Shown: positions 15,946 through 25,500 of the stretch, piece after piece
Layout of the letters: every line of letters begins with the position of its first letter
Position numbering within the stretch: position 1 is the first letter of the stretch
Assembly (NCBI GenBank): GCA_964429855.1
Contig: CAYSDM010000021.1
Coordinates: 1-64,000 of the forward strand
Source: CALLMM01 sp964429855
Lineage (GTDB): Bacteria; Armatimonadota; Chthonomonadetes; Chthonomonadales; CAJBBX01
Reading direction: 5' to 3'
DNA: 64,000 nt
Notes under the pieces: generated by a model
What the model saw: only the letters and a program-made list of their open reading frames with translations
Told to the model about the DNA's origin: nothing
Databases searched by the model: none
Program-made: the position numbers and the translations under genes

Positions 15946-17547
15946 ATGAGAACTATCCGACGCACATGCATTGCTTTGCTGGCTCTGGCGCTGCCGCTGA
16001 TCGCGCAGGGACAGGCAGAGAAGGCGGAGAAGTCCCGCCTCGCCGGGATCGCGCTCCCCGCCAACGCGCTGCTGCTGACCGATGCCGACTCGGTCAATCA
16101 GGTGGAGAAGCTGTTGAACCAGGTCGTGGAGGCGGCGAAGCTGAAAGCCTCTTCCGGCAAGCCGGAGGTGCTGCTGTGGGCTGGCGACACCTATAAGCGC
16201 GGCAGTGCCGCCGCCATCCGCAAACAGGTTACCGAAGCGCTCAAGCGGGCGGGCTATGCCTGCGAGGAGCAGAGGGACGACTCCGATAAGAGCGCGGAGA
16301 CCTATCTGATCACCGCCGTGAAAGGGGAGCAGCTTCTGATCGGATTCTGGTCGGTGCAGGACAGCCTGCTGATGCTTGCCTGGACAGGTACCGGAGCCGC
16401 GCCCGACGGGAAGAGCGATACGCAGAGCGCAGAGACGGAGAGCGCAGAGACGGCAGACCTTTTCGGGGGCGATCCGGAGGAGGTGCTGGAGAAGGGCGAG
16501 CCTCCTCTGACCCGCAAGATGGTCAACCAGGTGCGCGAGTTTCTGGAGTGGGGCTTTCAGGCGCCGCTGACTCGCGAGCAGCGCGCCCGCATCCAGAGCC
16601 TGATGGTGGCGGACTGGAAAAAGGGAGACAAAGAGGCGATTGAAGGGACGCTGGAGATTGTGAAACTGGCGGACCAGATCGCCGAAATAAAACCGGAGGA
16701 GCGAGCCGTCATCCGGGTCAAGGTACAGGAAGAGCTGGTCAAGGCGCTGCGGGCGCAGAAAAACGATCCGGACGCGCAATGGCTGTTGAGTATCTACGAG
16801 AAGGCGCACAAGCCGCTCGCGCCCGGCAATCCGCCGCTGACCCGCCAGATGACCGATGCGCAGGTGGAGATGTTCACCTTTATTCTGGGCGAGGCGCTGG
16901 AGCAGCCGATCACCCCGGAGCCGTCGGTGAAAGAGGACTGGGCGAAACAGGCCGCCGCGCAGTATGCCAAGCTGACCCCGGCGCAGCAGAAAGAGATGGC
17001 CGGTCTGCCGATGCAGTGGGCTTCGCTGCAGTTCGCCTGGTCACGGGCGACCCCGCAGGAGAAGGCGGAGGTGCGGGAGGCGTGGAAGAAGTCGCTGGCG
17101 GCGCTGCTGCCCCCTGCCAACGGATTCAAAGCGACCGAGCGCGCGCTGAAACAGATTCAGAAGATGCTGCCGCCAGGGAAGACCATCGAGGCGCTGGACC
17201 CGGCGCAGCGAAAACGCGCCGCCGCGCTGCTCGATGAGGCGGTAGCGGCGCTAAAAAAAGACGGAGGAGAGCAGAACCTGAAGACGGCGAGCCAATTGAC
17301 CGAACTGGCGGCTTCGCTGCGGCGACCTCCCGCAGCCTCCACCTCCTCGGGTTCCTCCGGCTCCTCCGGTTCAAGCAGTCGGAATATGCCTCTGTCGGAG
17401 TTGATGGCGCGTTCACAGGCAAGCCATCAGCATTTTATGAATATGATGAACCATCTGCAGCAGCAGCACTATTCGAACATCAACATCATTAACACCGGCT
17501 TCGGCAACCCGTACCGCTACGTCAACTCCTACGGCGTTCCCTACTGA
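15946..17547 (+). CDS. Secreted hypothetical protein with internal repeats and Ser/Gly linker
   Basis: A 533-residue protein with a signal peptide (residues 1-22, ending LIAQG-Q). Two related segments begin PPLTRKMVNQVREFLEWGF (about residue 185) and PPLTRQMTDAQVEMFTFIL (about 298), each followed by an LTREQ or ITPEP stretch, so the middle looks like a tandem duplication of a helical domain of about 110 residues. A run of Ser/Gly (about 465-480) links to a His/Asn/Met-rich tail (SHQHFMNMMNHLQQQHY). No family is recognised. It is probably periplasmic or surface exposed. The start has GGAGG upstream (15935-15940). Confidence 0.75.
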   Translation: MRTIRRTCIALLALALPLIAQGQAEKAEKSRLAGIALPANALLLTDADSVNQVEKLLNQVVEAAKLKASSGKPEVLLWAGDTYKRGSAAAIRKQVTEALKRAGYACEEQRDDSDKSAETYLITAVKGEQLLIGFWSVQDSLLMLAWTGTGAAPDGKSDTQSAETESAETADLFGGDPEEVLEKGEPPLTRKMVNQVREFLEWGFQAPLTREQRARIQSLMVADWKKGDKEAIEGTLEIVKLADQIAEIKPEERAVIRVKVQEELVKALRAQKNDPDAQWLLSIYEKAHKPLAPGNPPLTRQMTDAQVEMFTFILGEALEQPITPEPSVKEDWAKQAAAQYAKLTPAQQKEMAGLPMQWASLQFAWSRATPQEKAEVREAWKKSLAALLPPANGFKATERALKQIQKMLPPGKTIEALDPAQRKRAAALLDEAVAALKKDGGEQNLKTASQLTELAASLRRPPAASTSSGSSGSSGSSSRNMPLSELMARSQASHQHFMNMMNHLQQQHYSNINIINTGFGNPYRYVNSYGVPY

Positions 17548-17558
17548 GAGGCAGAATC

Positions 17559-17586
17559 GGGAAGAGCGGCGTATTCCGCTCTTCCC
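17559..17586. terminator. Bidirectional terminator between convergent genes
   Basis: An 11 bp perfect stem (17559-17569 with 17576-17586) with loop CGTATT lies between the secreted-protein gene and the convergent rhamnosidase gene. Confidence 0.75.
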
Positions 17587-17593
17587 ATCCGGT

Positions 17594-20500
17594 CTATCTT
17601 TTTGAGGCGAACCGGTAGCTGCCGGAACCGACCTCCAGAACAACCGCCCCCTTCTCGCTTCGCAGAACCTTCACGCCAGCAGCCTCCAGGATCGGCTTGC
17701 CGCTCTCGGTTACGGAAGCGGGGTTTTCCGTTGGGACATAGACCGTCGCCATCGTACCAGGGGGAATCGTGACACTCAGGGTCCGCGTATCGCCTTCCTG
17801 CTTCCATGCGCAGGCGATCCTGCCGCGAATCGAACCGTACTCCAACCGCGCATGGGTCAAGCCGCCACCGGGCTGCGGCTTGAGGGTAAACCGCTTATAG
17901 CCCGGAGACTCCTCCTCCGGGTGGATACCGCCGATCACTCGCGCCATCCACTCGCCGACTGCCCCCAGCGCCCAGTGATTGAAGGAGTTCATGCCGGGAT
18001 CCTGAAAGCCGCGCCCTTTCACATAGCCGTCCCATCGCTCCCAGATGGTGGTCGCCCCGTTGTCGATCGAGTAGCCCCAGGAGGGAAAGGTGCGGTTGTT
18101 GAGCAGTCTGTAGGCGATATCGGTATGTCCGCTCGCGGTCAGTTCCAGCATCATCCGGTGGGTGGTCTGAATACCGGTGGAGATATGCCCCTGATAGGAC
18201 TCGATGCCTGCCAGCAGATGCTTGACCGCCTCAGGACGAAGCGAGTCGGGCAGAAGATGAAAGTGCAGCGCGAGCGCGTATCCCGCCTGCGTATCGCCCA
18301 GAACGCGCCCATCCGGCGAGACGTAGGCGCGTTGAAAAGCCGCTTTTATCTCCTCAAATAGCTGTCGGTAGGTCTTCGCCTCCGGCTCGCGTCCGAGCGC
18401 CTCCGCCATCTTTGCGACCAGTTCGGTAGAATGGGCGAAGAAGGCGGTGGCAAGAACCTCTTTCGGAACCTCTCCGCCTCTACGGGGCCAGCCCTCCTGA
18501 ATGAGCGTGTCTCCGTTCAGCCAGTCGCCGTAGTCGTTTCCGCGTCCCTCGCGCCAGAGAAGGTCGGGATTGCGGCGGCGAATCGACTCGATCCAGCGGC
18601 AGGCGGCATCAAAATGCGCCGTCAGAATGCGCCGGTCGCCGTAGTTCACATAGGCGCGCCACGGAACCACTGTTCCGGCGTCCCCCCAGGCTGGCGCGCC
18701 GGTGAAATGACGATTCCTGCCGTAGGGATGCGGCGCAAAGTCAGGAAAACTGCCCTCGTCGGACTGCGCGTCCCGCACATCCTGCAGCCACTTGGTGAAG
18801 AAGCCCGCCATATCCATCTGAAAAATCGCCGTCTGCGCGAACGCCTGAATATCGCCCATCCAGCCCAGCCGCTCATCGCGCTGCGGGCAGTCGGTGGGCG
18901 CACTCATCAGGTTGGCGCGCTGCGTCCAGAGAATGTTCTGCCACAGCCGGTTCAGCATCGGGGAGGAGCATTCGAATGTCCCGACCTCCGGTGAGGAGGA
19001 GTTGAAGACGATCCCGGTCAGCGCGCTCTTCGCCGGGCGTTTCGGCAAGCCGGTCACCTCCACATAACGGAAGCCGTGATAGGTGAAACGCGGTTCGAAG
19101 ACCTCCTCCCCCTCTCCCCGCATAATATACCGATCTACCTGCGCCGCGCCGCGCAGATTCGCCGTATAGAGCGTCCCGTCGTCATTGAGCATCTCGGCAT
19201 GGCGCAGGGTGACGACGGTTCCCGCCGGTCCGCGCATCTTCAGGCGGCACCAGCCGACCATGTTCTGCCCCAGGTCATAGATATAGACTCCCGGCTTCGG
19301 CTCCGTCAGCGCAACCGGTTTCAGGGTCTGAATCACGCGCATTGGCTCGTTGGGCTGCGCGACCAGCGCGATGGAAGGAACCGGCTGCGTCTCGACAGGC
19401 TTCCAGTCGGTCGCCTCAAAGCCGGGCGCATCCCATCCGGGCATCTCCCGCCGGGCGTCATAGACCTCCCCATCGAGAATGTCCGCGCTGCGAATCGGTC
19501 CCTCCAGCGTGCTGGCCCAAGTGCCGTCCGTGCCGATGACCTGCGTCTGCCCGTCGGCATGCTCGATCTCAAGCTGCGCCAGAAGCTGCGGTTTGCGCCC
19601 GTAGACGGCGCGCAGTCTGCCAAAGAGCGCGTCCGACATGCCGATTCGCCCTGCGTACCAGCCATCTCCAACCAGCGCTCCGATCACATTCTCGCCGGAG
19701 CGCACCTGCTTCGTCACGTCATAGGTCTGGTACTGAACGCGGGTGTGGTAGTCCGTCCACTCGGGAGCCAGCAGCCGGTCGCCGATTCGCTGTCCGTTCA
19801 ACCGCAGTTCATAGAGTCCGAGCGCCGTCACATAGACGGTGGCGCGAACGACAGACGACTGCACCGAGAAGGATTTCCGAAACATCGGCGCCGGAAGCGG
19901 GTCAAATCCGGTGGAGGGATGCGATTCGGTATCGCCGTCGGTCAGGTTCACCGCCGCCCAGGCAGAGGTCTCTATACTGTCGAGCGCGGAGACCGGAGCC
20001 TTCAGCGCGAGGTTGCGCGTCCCGGAGAGAACCTGCAGCTCCGCCAGCGCGAAGGCGTGATTATTGCCGTCCCGCGCGCGCAGACGGGTTACCGTCAGGC
20101 GCACATAACGCGCCGTCACCGGGGCGAAGCGATAGATCGGGACTTCGGTTCCGGGATCAGGCGTATCCTGCTCGGTCTGATCCGCCAGCAGGCGCGCACC
20201 GGCAAAATCCGGCGTATCGGCAGCCTCCACCTTAAAGCGCAAGGGAAAGAGAAATCCGGGCGTATCGGGCTGCCAGTCGTAGGGACGCGCCGGAAAGAGC
20301 CGCACCGCCTCAAAGGTCTGCGATCTTCCCAGATCGAGCGTCACCCATTTCACAGCGTCGGGCGAGGGAACGATCTGAGAATGGTATCCGTTGTGCGCCG
20401 GTTTCGGAGGCTGCGCGGGCTGCGCGTCGGCAATCCACTGCGCCGTCCAGTCCTCCGGGCGCAGCAGCCCTATTGAAAAGTGCGCCGGACGGCTCCAGGG

Positions 20501-20959
20501 AGAGGGTTGACCGTCACGATCCCACACGCGCACCTTCCACCAGACCTGCATCCGGGAGCGCAGGGGACGCCCCCGATAGACGATATGAGCCGTCTCGTCC
20601 GAAGCCGTTTTGCCGGTATCCCACAGATCTCCGCGATTCTCCGCCAGAATTTGAGGACTCTCCGCCGCCAGAATCTGACAGGCGGTCTGCTGCTGGGAGC
20701 GTTCCGTCGGTCGGCTGTGTTCCAGCGTCCAACTGAATCGGGGAGCCGATGTCTGAATGCCCGACGGATTGACAAGATATTCACAACGCAGCGCGGCAGG
20801 GCGTATTCCAGCCATCGCGCGTGTCTCCTTTCCGAAAGAGTGAGAGGGAGTGAGGGATAAGATCAGACACAGGACGGGCAGGATGGCGAGAGGAGTGACC
20901 GCTCTTCGAAGATACTGCTTCCCTGGCGATGTCCAGTCTCTATATCGCACCGCCGCCAT
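17594..20959 (-). CDS. Secreted alpha-L-rhamnosidase, GH78
   Basis: A 1121-residue exported enzyme that releases terminal alpha-L-rhamnose from pectic or plant glycosides. A signal peptide spans about residues 17-42. The N-terminal Fn3-like domain (bacterial rhamnosidase N-terminal type) is interrupted by a discoidin-like module (about 185-330, VKWVTLDLGRSQTFEAVRLF). Then come the beta-sandwich, the (alpha/alpha)6 catalytic domain with the hallmark DCPQRDERLGWMGD carrying catalytic acids, and a C-terminal beta domain. Usual GH78 length is 900-1000, so the discoidin insert explains the extra size. AGAGAGGTG before the ATG at 20959 decides the start over an ATG 21 bases upstream. Confidence 0.93.
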   Translation of the reverse strand: MAAVRYRDWTSPGKQYLRRAVTPLAILPVLCLILSLTPSHSFGKETRAMAGIRPAALRCEYLVNPSGIQTSAPRFSWTLEHSRPTERSQQQTACQILAAESPQILAENRGDLWDTGKTASDETAHIVYRGRPLRSRMQVWWKVRVWDRDGQPSPWSRPAHFSIGLLRPEDWTAQWIADAQPAQPPKPAHNGYHSQIVPSPDAVKWVTLDLGRSQTFEAVRLFPARPYDWQPDTPGFLFPLRFKVEAADTPDFAGARLLADQTEQDTPDPGTEVPIYRFAPVTARYVRLTVTRLRARDGNNHAFALAELQVLSGTRNLALKAPVSALDSIETSAWAAVNLTDGDTESHPSTGFDPLPAPMFRKSFSVQSSVVRATVYVTALGLYELRLNGQRIGDRLLAPEWTDYHTRVQYQTYDVTKQVRSGENVIGALVGDGWYAGRIGMSDALFGRLRAVYGRKPQLLAQLEIEHADGQTQVIGTDGTWASTLEGPIRSADILDGEVYDARREMPGWDAPGFEATDWKPVETQPVPSIALVAQPNEPMRVIQTLKPVALTEPKPGVYIYDLGQNMVGWCRLKMRGPAGTVVTLRHAEMLNDDGTLYTANLRGAAQVDRYIMRGEGEEVFEPRFTYHGFRYVEVTGLPKRPAKSALTGIVFNSSSPEVGTFECSSPMLNRLWQNILWTQRANLMSAPTDCPQRDERLGWMGDIQAFAQTAIFQMDMAGFFTKWLQDVRDAQSDEGSFPDFAPHPYGRNRHFTGAPAWGDAGTVVPWRAYVNYGDRRILTAHFDAACRWIESIRRRNPDLLWREGRGNDYGDWLNGDTLIQEGWPRRGGEVPKEVLATAFFAHSTELVAKMAEALGREPEAKTYRQLFEEIKAAFQRAYVSPDGRVLGDTQAGYALALHFHLLPDSLRPEAVKHLLAGIESYQGHISTGIQTTHRMMLELTASGHTDIAYRLLNNRTFPSWGYSIDNGATTIWERWDGYVKGRGFQDPGMNSFNHWALGAVGEWMARVIGGIHPEEESPGYKRFTLKPQPGGGLTHARLEYGSIRGRIACAWKQEGDTRTLSVTIPPGTMATVYVPTENPASVTESGKPILEAAGVKVLRSEKGAVVLEVGSGSYRFASKR

Positions 20960-21251
20960 TTTCGCACACCTCTCTTGCATGTGTGTTGACGCTCTTCCTG
21001 GCAGCCTGTCTGGTACGTCATCAAGGTCGTTTGGATGGCTATCATTCTGAGCGCAGCGAAGAATCTTAAGATGTCTCGCTGCGCTCGACAGGACAGCCAG
21101 GCGATGCAGCCGTTCTACCTTGACGATCTACGAGCCAGTTCGCATGAATCAGTTAGAAGGTTCGTCCGCGCCCCGGCTATTCCTGCCCGGCATCACAAAA
21201 TAGCGAGGCAGAGCCTGTGTAGATTTAATATGAAGTTAAAAATAGACTCTC
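20960..21251. other. Intergenic region between divergent GH78 and DUF1559 genes
   Basis: No gene is supported here. The stretch holds a dispersed-repeat hairpin (21042-21092) and upstream DNA for two divergent genes. I see no riboswitch-like structure. Confidence 0.5.
21042..21092. repeat. Short palindromic intergenic repeat
   Basis: An 11 bp inverted repeat, GAGCGCAGCGA at 21049-21059 and its complement at 21076-21086, with a 16-base loop containing AATCTTAAGAT. The flank CATTCTGAGCG is typical of short palindromic repeats scattered between bacterial genes. A related arm occurs at 15783-15813. Confidence 0.5.
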
Positions 21252-21280
21252 TTTACAGGGGCGTTTTGATGTGATATAGT
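21252..21280 (+). promoter_or_regulatory. Predicted sigma70 promoter of the DUF1559 gene
   Basis: TTTACA (21252-21257) and TATAGT (21275-21280) are 17 bp apart. The expected start near 21287 gives a leader of about 105 bases, with AAGGAG just before the ATG at 21392. Confidence 0.6.
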
Positions 21281-21391
21281 AGGAGTGCAGCCTGCCCCAC
21301 GTGCAACGCAGAAGAGTTTCTTGCGAAAAGGTTATCTGCTTCCCCTCTGTACCCTCTCGCACACGTCAGCCCGTGACAAGGAGACAACACC

Positions 21392-22207
21392 ATGCAGTGT
21401 AAGAGAGCCTTTACCCTCATCGAGCTTCTCGTCGTGATCGCTATCATCGCGATCCTCGCAGCCATTCTCTTCCCCGTCTTCGCGCAGGCGCGTGAGTCGG
21501 CGCGAAAAACCTCTTGCCTTTCCAACGTCAAGCAGATCACGATGGCTTCCATGATGTACATTCAGGACTATGATGAGACCCTGTTGAGTCCCGCTCTGCG
21601 TCGTCGCGGCAATCCCGATCCCACCCAGTACTCCAACTTCTACTGGGGACGACGCTGGATGTGCTGGCCCGAACTGATTATCCCCTACAACAAGAGTCTC
21701 GACATCTACACCTGCCCCAATCGGCGCGACTTCCCCTACTATACCTACTGCATCAACGTGAACTCCTCCAATGACGACTTCCCCGGCGCGCCTACGCCGC
21801 CCGGAAACTGGAATGACGGCTTTGGAGGCTCCAATCTCGCGCCCAAACCGGGGCAGTACAGTCCTTCCCAGGCGGCTCTGGTCGCGCCTGCCACCACCAT
21901 CTGGTTCTATGACGCCAACTCGACCCTCTATCAGGCAGGCTTAACGAAATGGAACGACATGGAGGATCTGGCGGCGCAGTATCCCGACGAGGCGCAGAGT
22001 CTGGAGATTGATGGATCGGAGACCATCGCCCAGCTATTTCTGGACGGCGGGGCGCGCGTGGAAAACAGTCGCCTGATTCGCGAACCGCATCGCCACGCGC
22101 TGGGATTCAATATCGGCTGGTGCGATGGTCATGCCAAGTGGATGAAACCCTCTGCGATCAAAGGCGAGTGGTGGAGCATCGAGCAGGTTCCGCAGCCGAG
22201 CGAGTAG
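21392..22207 (+). CDS. Type II secretion-like pseudopilin, DUF1559 (H-X9-DG) protein
   Basis: A 271-residue protein with a prepilin N-terminus (RAFTLIELLVVIAIIAILAA, residues 5-24), to be cut by a type IV prepilin peptidase before the hydrophobic helix. The segment SARKTSCLSNVKQI follows it, as usual in this family. The C-terminus has the H-X9-DG motif (H-ALGFNIGWC-DG) followed by HAKW. Such proteins are present in tens to hundreds of copies in Planctomycetes and Armatimonadota, and their exact role in pilus-like or secretion systems is unknown. AAGGAG precedes the ATG. It is a single-gene unit. Confidence 0.95.
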   Translation: MQCKRAFTLIELLVVIAIIAILAAILFPVFAQARESARKTSCLSNVKQITMASMMYIQDYDETLLSPALRRRGNPDPTQYSNFYWGRRWMCWPELIIPYNKSLDIYTCPNRRDFPYYTYCINVNSSNDDFPGAPTPPGNWNDGFGGSNLAPKPGQYSPSQAALVAPATTIWFYDANSTLYQAGLTKWNDMEDLAAQYPDEAQSLEIDGSETIAQLFLDGGARVENSRLIREPHRHALGFNIGWCDGHAKWMKPSAIKGEWWSIEQVPQPSE

Positions 22208-22218
22208 TTAACAGGAGA

Positions 22219-22258
22219 AGCTCTTCCCTCCGTGACAGAGGGGATAGAGGGAAGAGCT
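22219..22258 (+). terminator. Hairpin downstream of the DUF1559 gene
   Basis: A 12 bp stem (22219-22230 with 22247-22258) lies 12 bases past the stop codon. No T run follows, so it is a weaker terminator or a 3'-end stabiliser; the next gene starts 22 bases later. Confidence 0.6.
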
Positions 22259-22280
22259 ACCGGCAGGACAGGAGCAGATA

Positions 22281-22556
22281 ATGATCCAGCGATTACGGGA
22301 AACACAGATCAATCCGGCGATAGTGGGCGGTATCTGCCTCGCAGTGGTTGTCCTTATCGCCTATTTCGCCTGGATTCGCCCCATGCAGGCGGCGGAGCAG
22401 GCAAAACGGAACTGGGCGACGGCGGAGGCGGCGGAGAAGCGCGGACCAGGACGCCAGGTTGACCCATCTTTTCAGGCAAAGGTGCAGGAGAAACTTGCGA
22501 AAGAGGGGCACAATCGCGGCAACCGAACACCGCGTCGAAAAGACGAAACGGAGTAG
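22281..22556 (+). CDS. Small single-pass membrane protein
   Basis: A 91-residue protein with one transmembrane helix (about residues 13-33, AIVGGICLAVVVLIAYFAWI) and a long, charged C-terminal tail rich in Lys, Arg and Glu. The N-terminal part has few charges, so the tail is probably cytoplasmic or periplasmic depending on insertion; I cannot decide. GGAG precedes the ATG. No family is recognised. It follows the pseudopilin gene and might be linked to it. Confidence 0.7.
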   Translation: MIQRLRETQINPAIVGGICLAVVVLIAYFAWIRPMQAAEQAKRNWATAEAAEKRGPGRQVDPSFQAKVQEKLAKEGHNRGNRTPRRKDETE

Positions 22557-22561
22557 GCGCG

Positions 22562-22583
22562 CGGGAGGAGATTTCTCCTCCCG
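22562..22583. terminator. Bidirectional terminator between convergent genes
   Basis: A 9 bp perfect stem (22562-22570 with 22575-22583) with a 4-base loop, then TTTCTATT on the plus strand. It separates the small membrane-protein gene from dnaE. Confidence 0.8.
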
Positions 22584-22586
22584 TTT

Positions 22587-25500
22587 CTATTCCAGCCAGA
22601 CCGACTGTTTTCCCAGAAGGCGCTCCAGCGTGCCGATCAGAGTATCGTGGGGGTCTACGGTGAGACTGCGGCAGATGACTTTCTTCAACTCCTCCCCGAA
22701 GGAGATGTGAAGATAGACGTGGGAGTCTCCCCTGTTTTGCTCCAGAGCGCGCCGCAGATGGCTCAGGCTGTTCTGCTTCTCCGGCGCCAGCCGCAGATGC
22801 AGCGACTTATGCACCCCGTTTCCATTGCCGTTGACCCCGTTCCCGACGACCCGAATGGTGTCCGCCAGGATTTCGATGTTGCGTTCTCCCTCCTCTTCCT
22901 CGCGGAATCGATCCCGACTAGAGACGCGCCCCTCGATCAGCACGATTCGATCCTTCTCCACATTCTTCCCGAAGTCCCGATAGACGGAGGGAAAGACGGT
23001 CGCGGCGATGGTTCCGGTCCAGTCCTCCAGGGTAAAGTAAGCCATCGGCTCTTTGGTCTTCTTGGACAGCATTATCTTCACCTGCGTGATGATACCGCCC
23101 AGTTTGACCCGCTCATTGTCGGCGACCTCCTGCAGCAGCGCGACCTGCGTGCTGACGCTGCGCTCCAGTTGCGAACGATACTTTTCGAGCGGATGCCCGG
23201 AGATATAGAGTCCCAGAAGCTCCTTCTCATAGGTTTGACGCTGTGCGAGGGAGTAGTCGGGGATATCGGGCAGTATCAGGGGATGCTCTTCCTCCGGCAA
23301 GGAACTCTCCTCGCCGCCCCCGAACAGGCTCTCCTGTCCTGCCTGCCGGTCACGCTGTACGCGGGACGATAACTGCATCGCGGTATCGAGCGCCTCCATC
23401 AGCGCATGACGGTTGGGGTGCAGCGAGTCCAGCGCGCCGCAGAGGATCAGCGCCTCGATGGTGGCGCGGGTGATCGTGCCCTGCGCCTGTGTGCGGGCGC
23501 AGAAGTCCTGCAGGGAGGTAAACGACCCTCCCTCCTGTCTCGCGTGCAGAATCAGATCCACCGCCGCGCGTCCCACGTTCTTGATTCCCGCCAGCCCGAA
23601 TCGGATCGCATTGCCCTCCGCCGTAAAGTCCACCTCCGACAGATTGACATCCGGCGGAAGCACCGGAATTTTGAGGCGTCGGCACTCCTCCTTACAGGTC
23701 GCCAGCTTGTCGGGCTTTTCGATATAGCAAGCCATCAGCGCCGCCATATACTCCACGGGATAGTTCGCCTTCAGGTAGGCGGTCTGATAGGCGACCATCG
23801 CGTAGCAGACGGCGTGCGCCTTGTTGAAAGCGTAGCCCGCGAAAGGCTCGATCAGGTCGAAGATTTCGCCCGCCTTCTTCGCGCTGACGCCGTTCTTCTC
23901 CGCGCCGGCGATGAAGTTTTCGCGCTGCTTCGCCATCTCCTCTTTCTTCTTTTTACCCATCGCGCGCCGGAGGATGTCCGCCTGACCCAGGCTGTAGCCT
24001 GCAATTGCCTGCGCGATCCGCATCACCTGATCCTGATAGACAATAACGCCGTAGGTCTCCTCCAGAATCGGTTTCAGACGCTCATGCGGATAGCGGATCG
24101 GGATCACACCGTGCTTGGACTTGATAAACTCCGGAATGTGCGCCATCGGACCGGGACGATAAAGAGCGACCATTGCCGCCAGATCGCGCACAGAGGTCGG
24201 CTTCAACTCGGTGATATAGCGGCGCATCCCCGCGCTCTCCAACTGGAAGATGCCGGTTGTGTCGCCATGTCCCAGCAGTTCAAAAGCGCGGGAATCGTCC
24301 AGAGGAATATCGGCGACTTTAATCTCGAAGCCTCGCGACTTCTGGATATTCTCGACGGTGCGTCCCAAAATGGAGAGGTTGATCAGGCCCAGAAAGTCCA
24401 TTTTCAGCAAGCCGATCTTCTCCAGCGTCCCTGCCGGATACTGCGTGACCAGACCGCCGTTCGCCGACTTCTGAAGCGGGGTATATTCGACCAGGGGCGC
24501 GTCCGAAATCACCACGCCCGCCGCATGCACCGAGGCGTTGCGAGACAGCCCTTCCAGACGCATCGCCGTATCGAGCAGCCGACGCGCCTCCGGGTCGCGC
24601 ACATAGACCTGCTTGAGTTCCGGATTATCCTCCATGGCGCGCTGAATGGTGATGCCGACCGGCAGCGTGGGGATCATGTTGACGATGCGGTTCACGTCCG
24701 GGATGGGAATGGCGAGGGCGCGACCGGCGTCTTTGATCGCGGCGCGCGCCGCCAGCGTGCCGAAGGTGATGATCTGCGCGACGTGATCCGCGCCGTACTT
24801 ATGGGTCACATACTCGATCACCTCGTTGCGCCGCGCATCCTCAAAGTCCATGTCAATGTCCGGCATCTGGATGCGCTCCGGGTTGAGGAACCGCTCGAAA
24901 GTCAGTTCATACTCCACCGGGTCAATATCGGTGATGTCCACACAGAAGGAGGTGAGAGAACCGGCGGCGGAGCCGCGCACACCGAAGATGATTCCCTTCT
25001 GACGGGCAAACAGGGCGAAGTCGCGCACGATCAGAAAGTACTGCGCGAATCCGGTCTGTTCGACGATGCCCAGTTCATAGTCCAGACGCTGACGATAGCC
25101 TTCCGAAACCGTCCCGATCTTGCGCTGCATCCCCTCCAGCGCCAGTTCTCGCAGATACTCCTGCGCTGTCATGCCCTCCGGTATTCCCGGCGAAGGCAGC
25201 GTGGCGCGCCCGAACTCCAGATCGAGGCTGCACTTCTCGGCGATCTCCAGCGTCTGCTCCAGCGCCTGCGGGTATTCACGGAAGATGTTCCACATCTCCT
25301 CCGAAGACTTCATGAAGAACTCGTTGGCGTCATACTTCAGGCGTTTGGGATCGTTGACGGTGGAGCCGGTTCCGATGCAGAGCAGCACGTCGTGGGCGTA
25401 GGCGTCTTCGCGAGTGATATAGTGGACATCGTTGGTACAGATGATCTTGAGATTCAACTCCTTCGCGATCTTGAGCAGACCCTCGTTGCAGTGACGCTGT

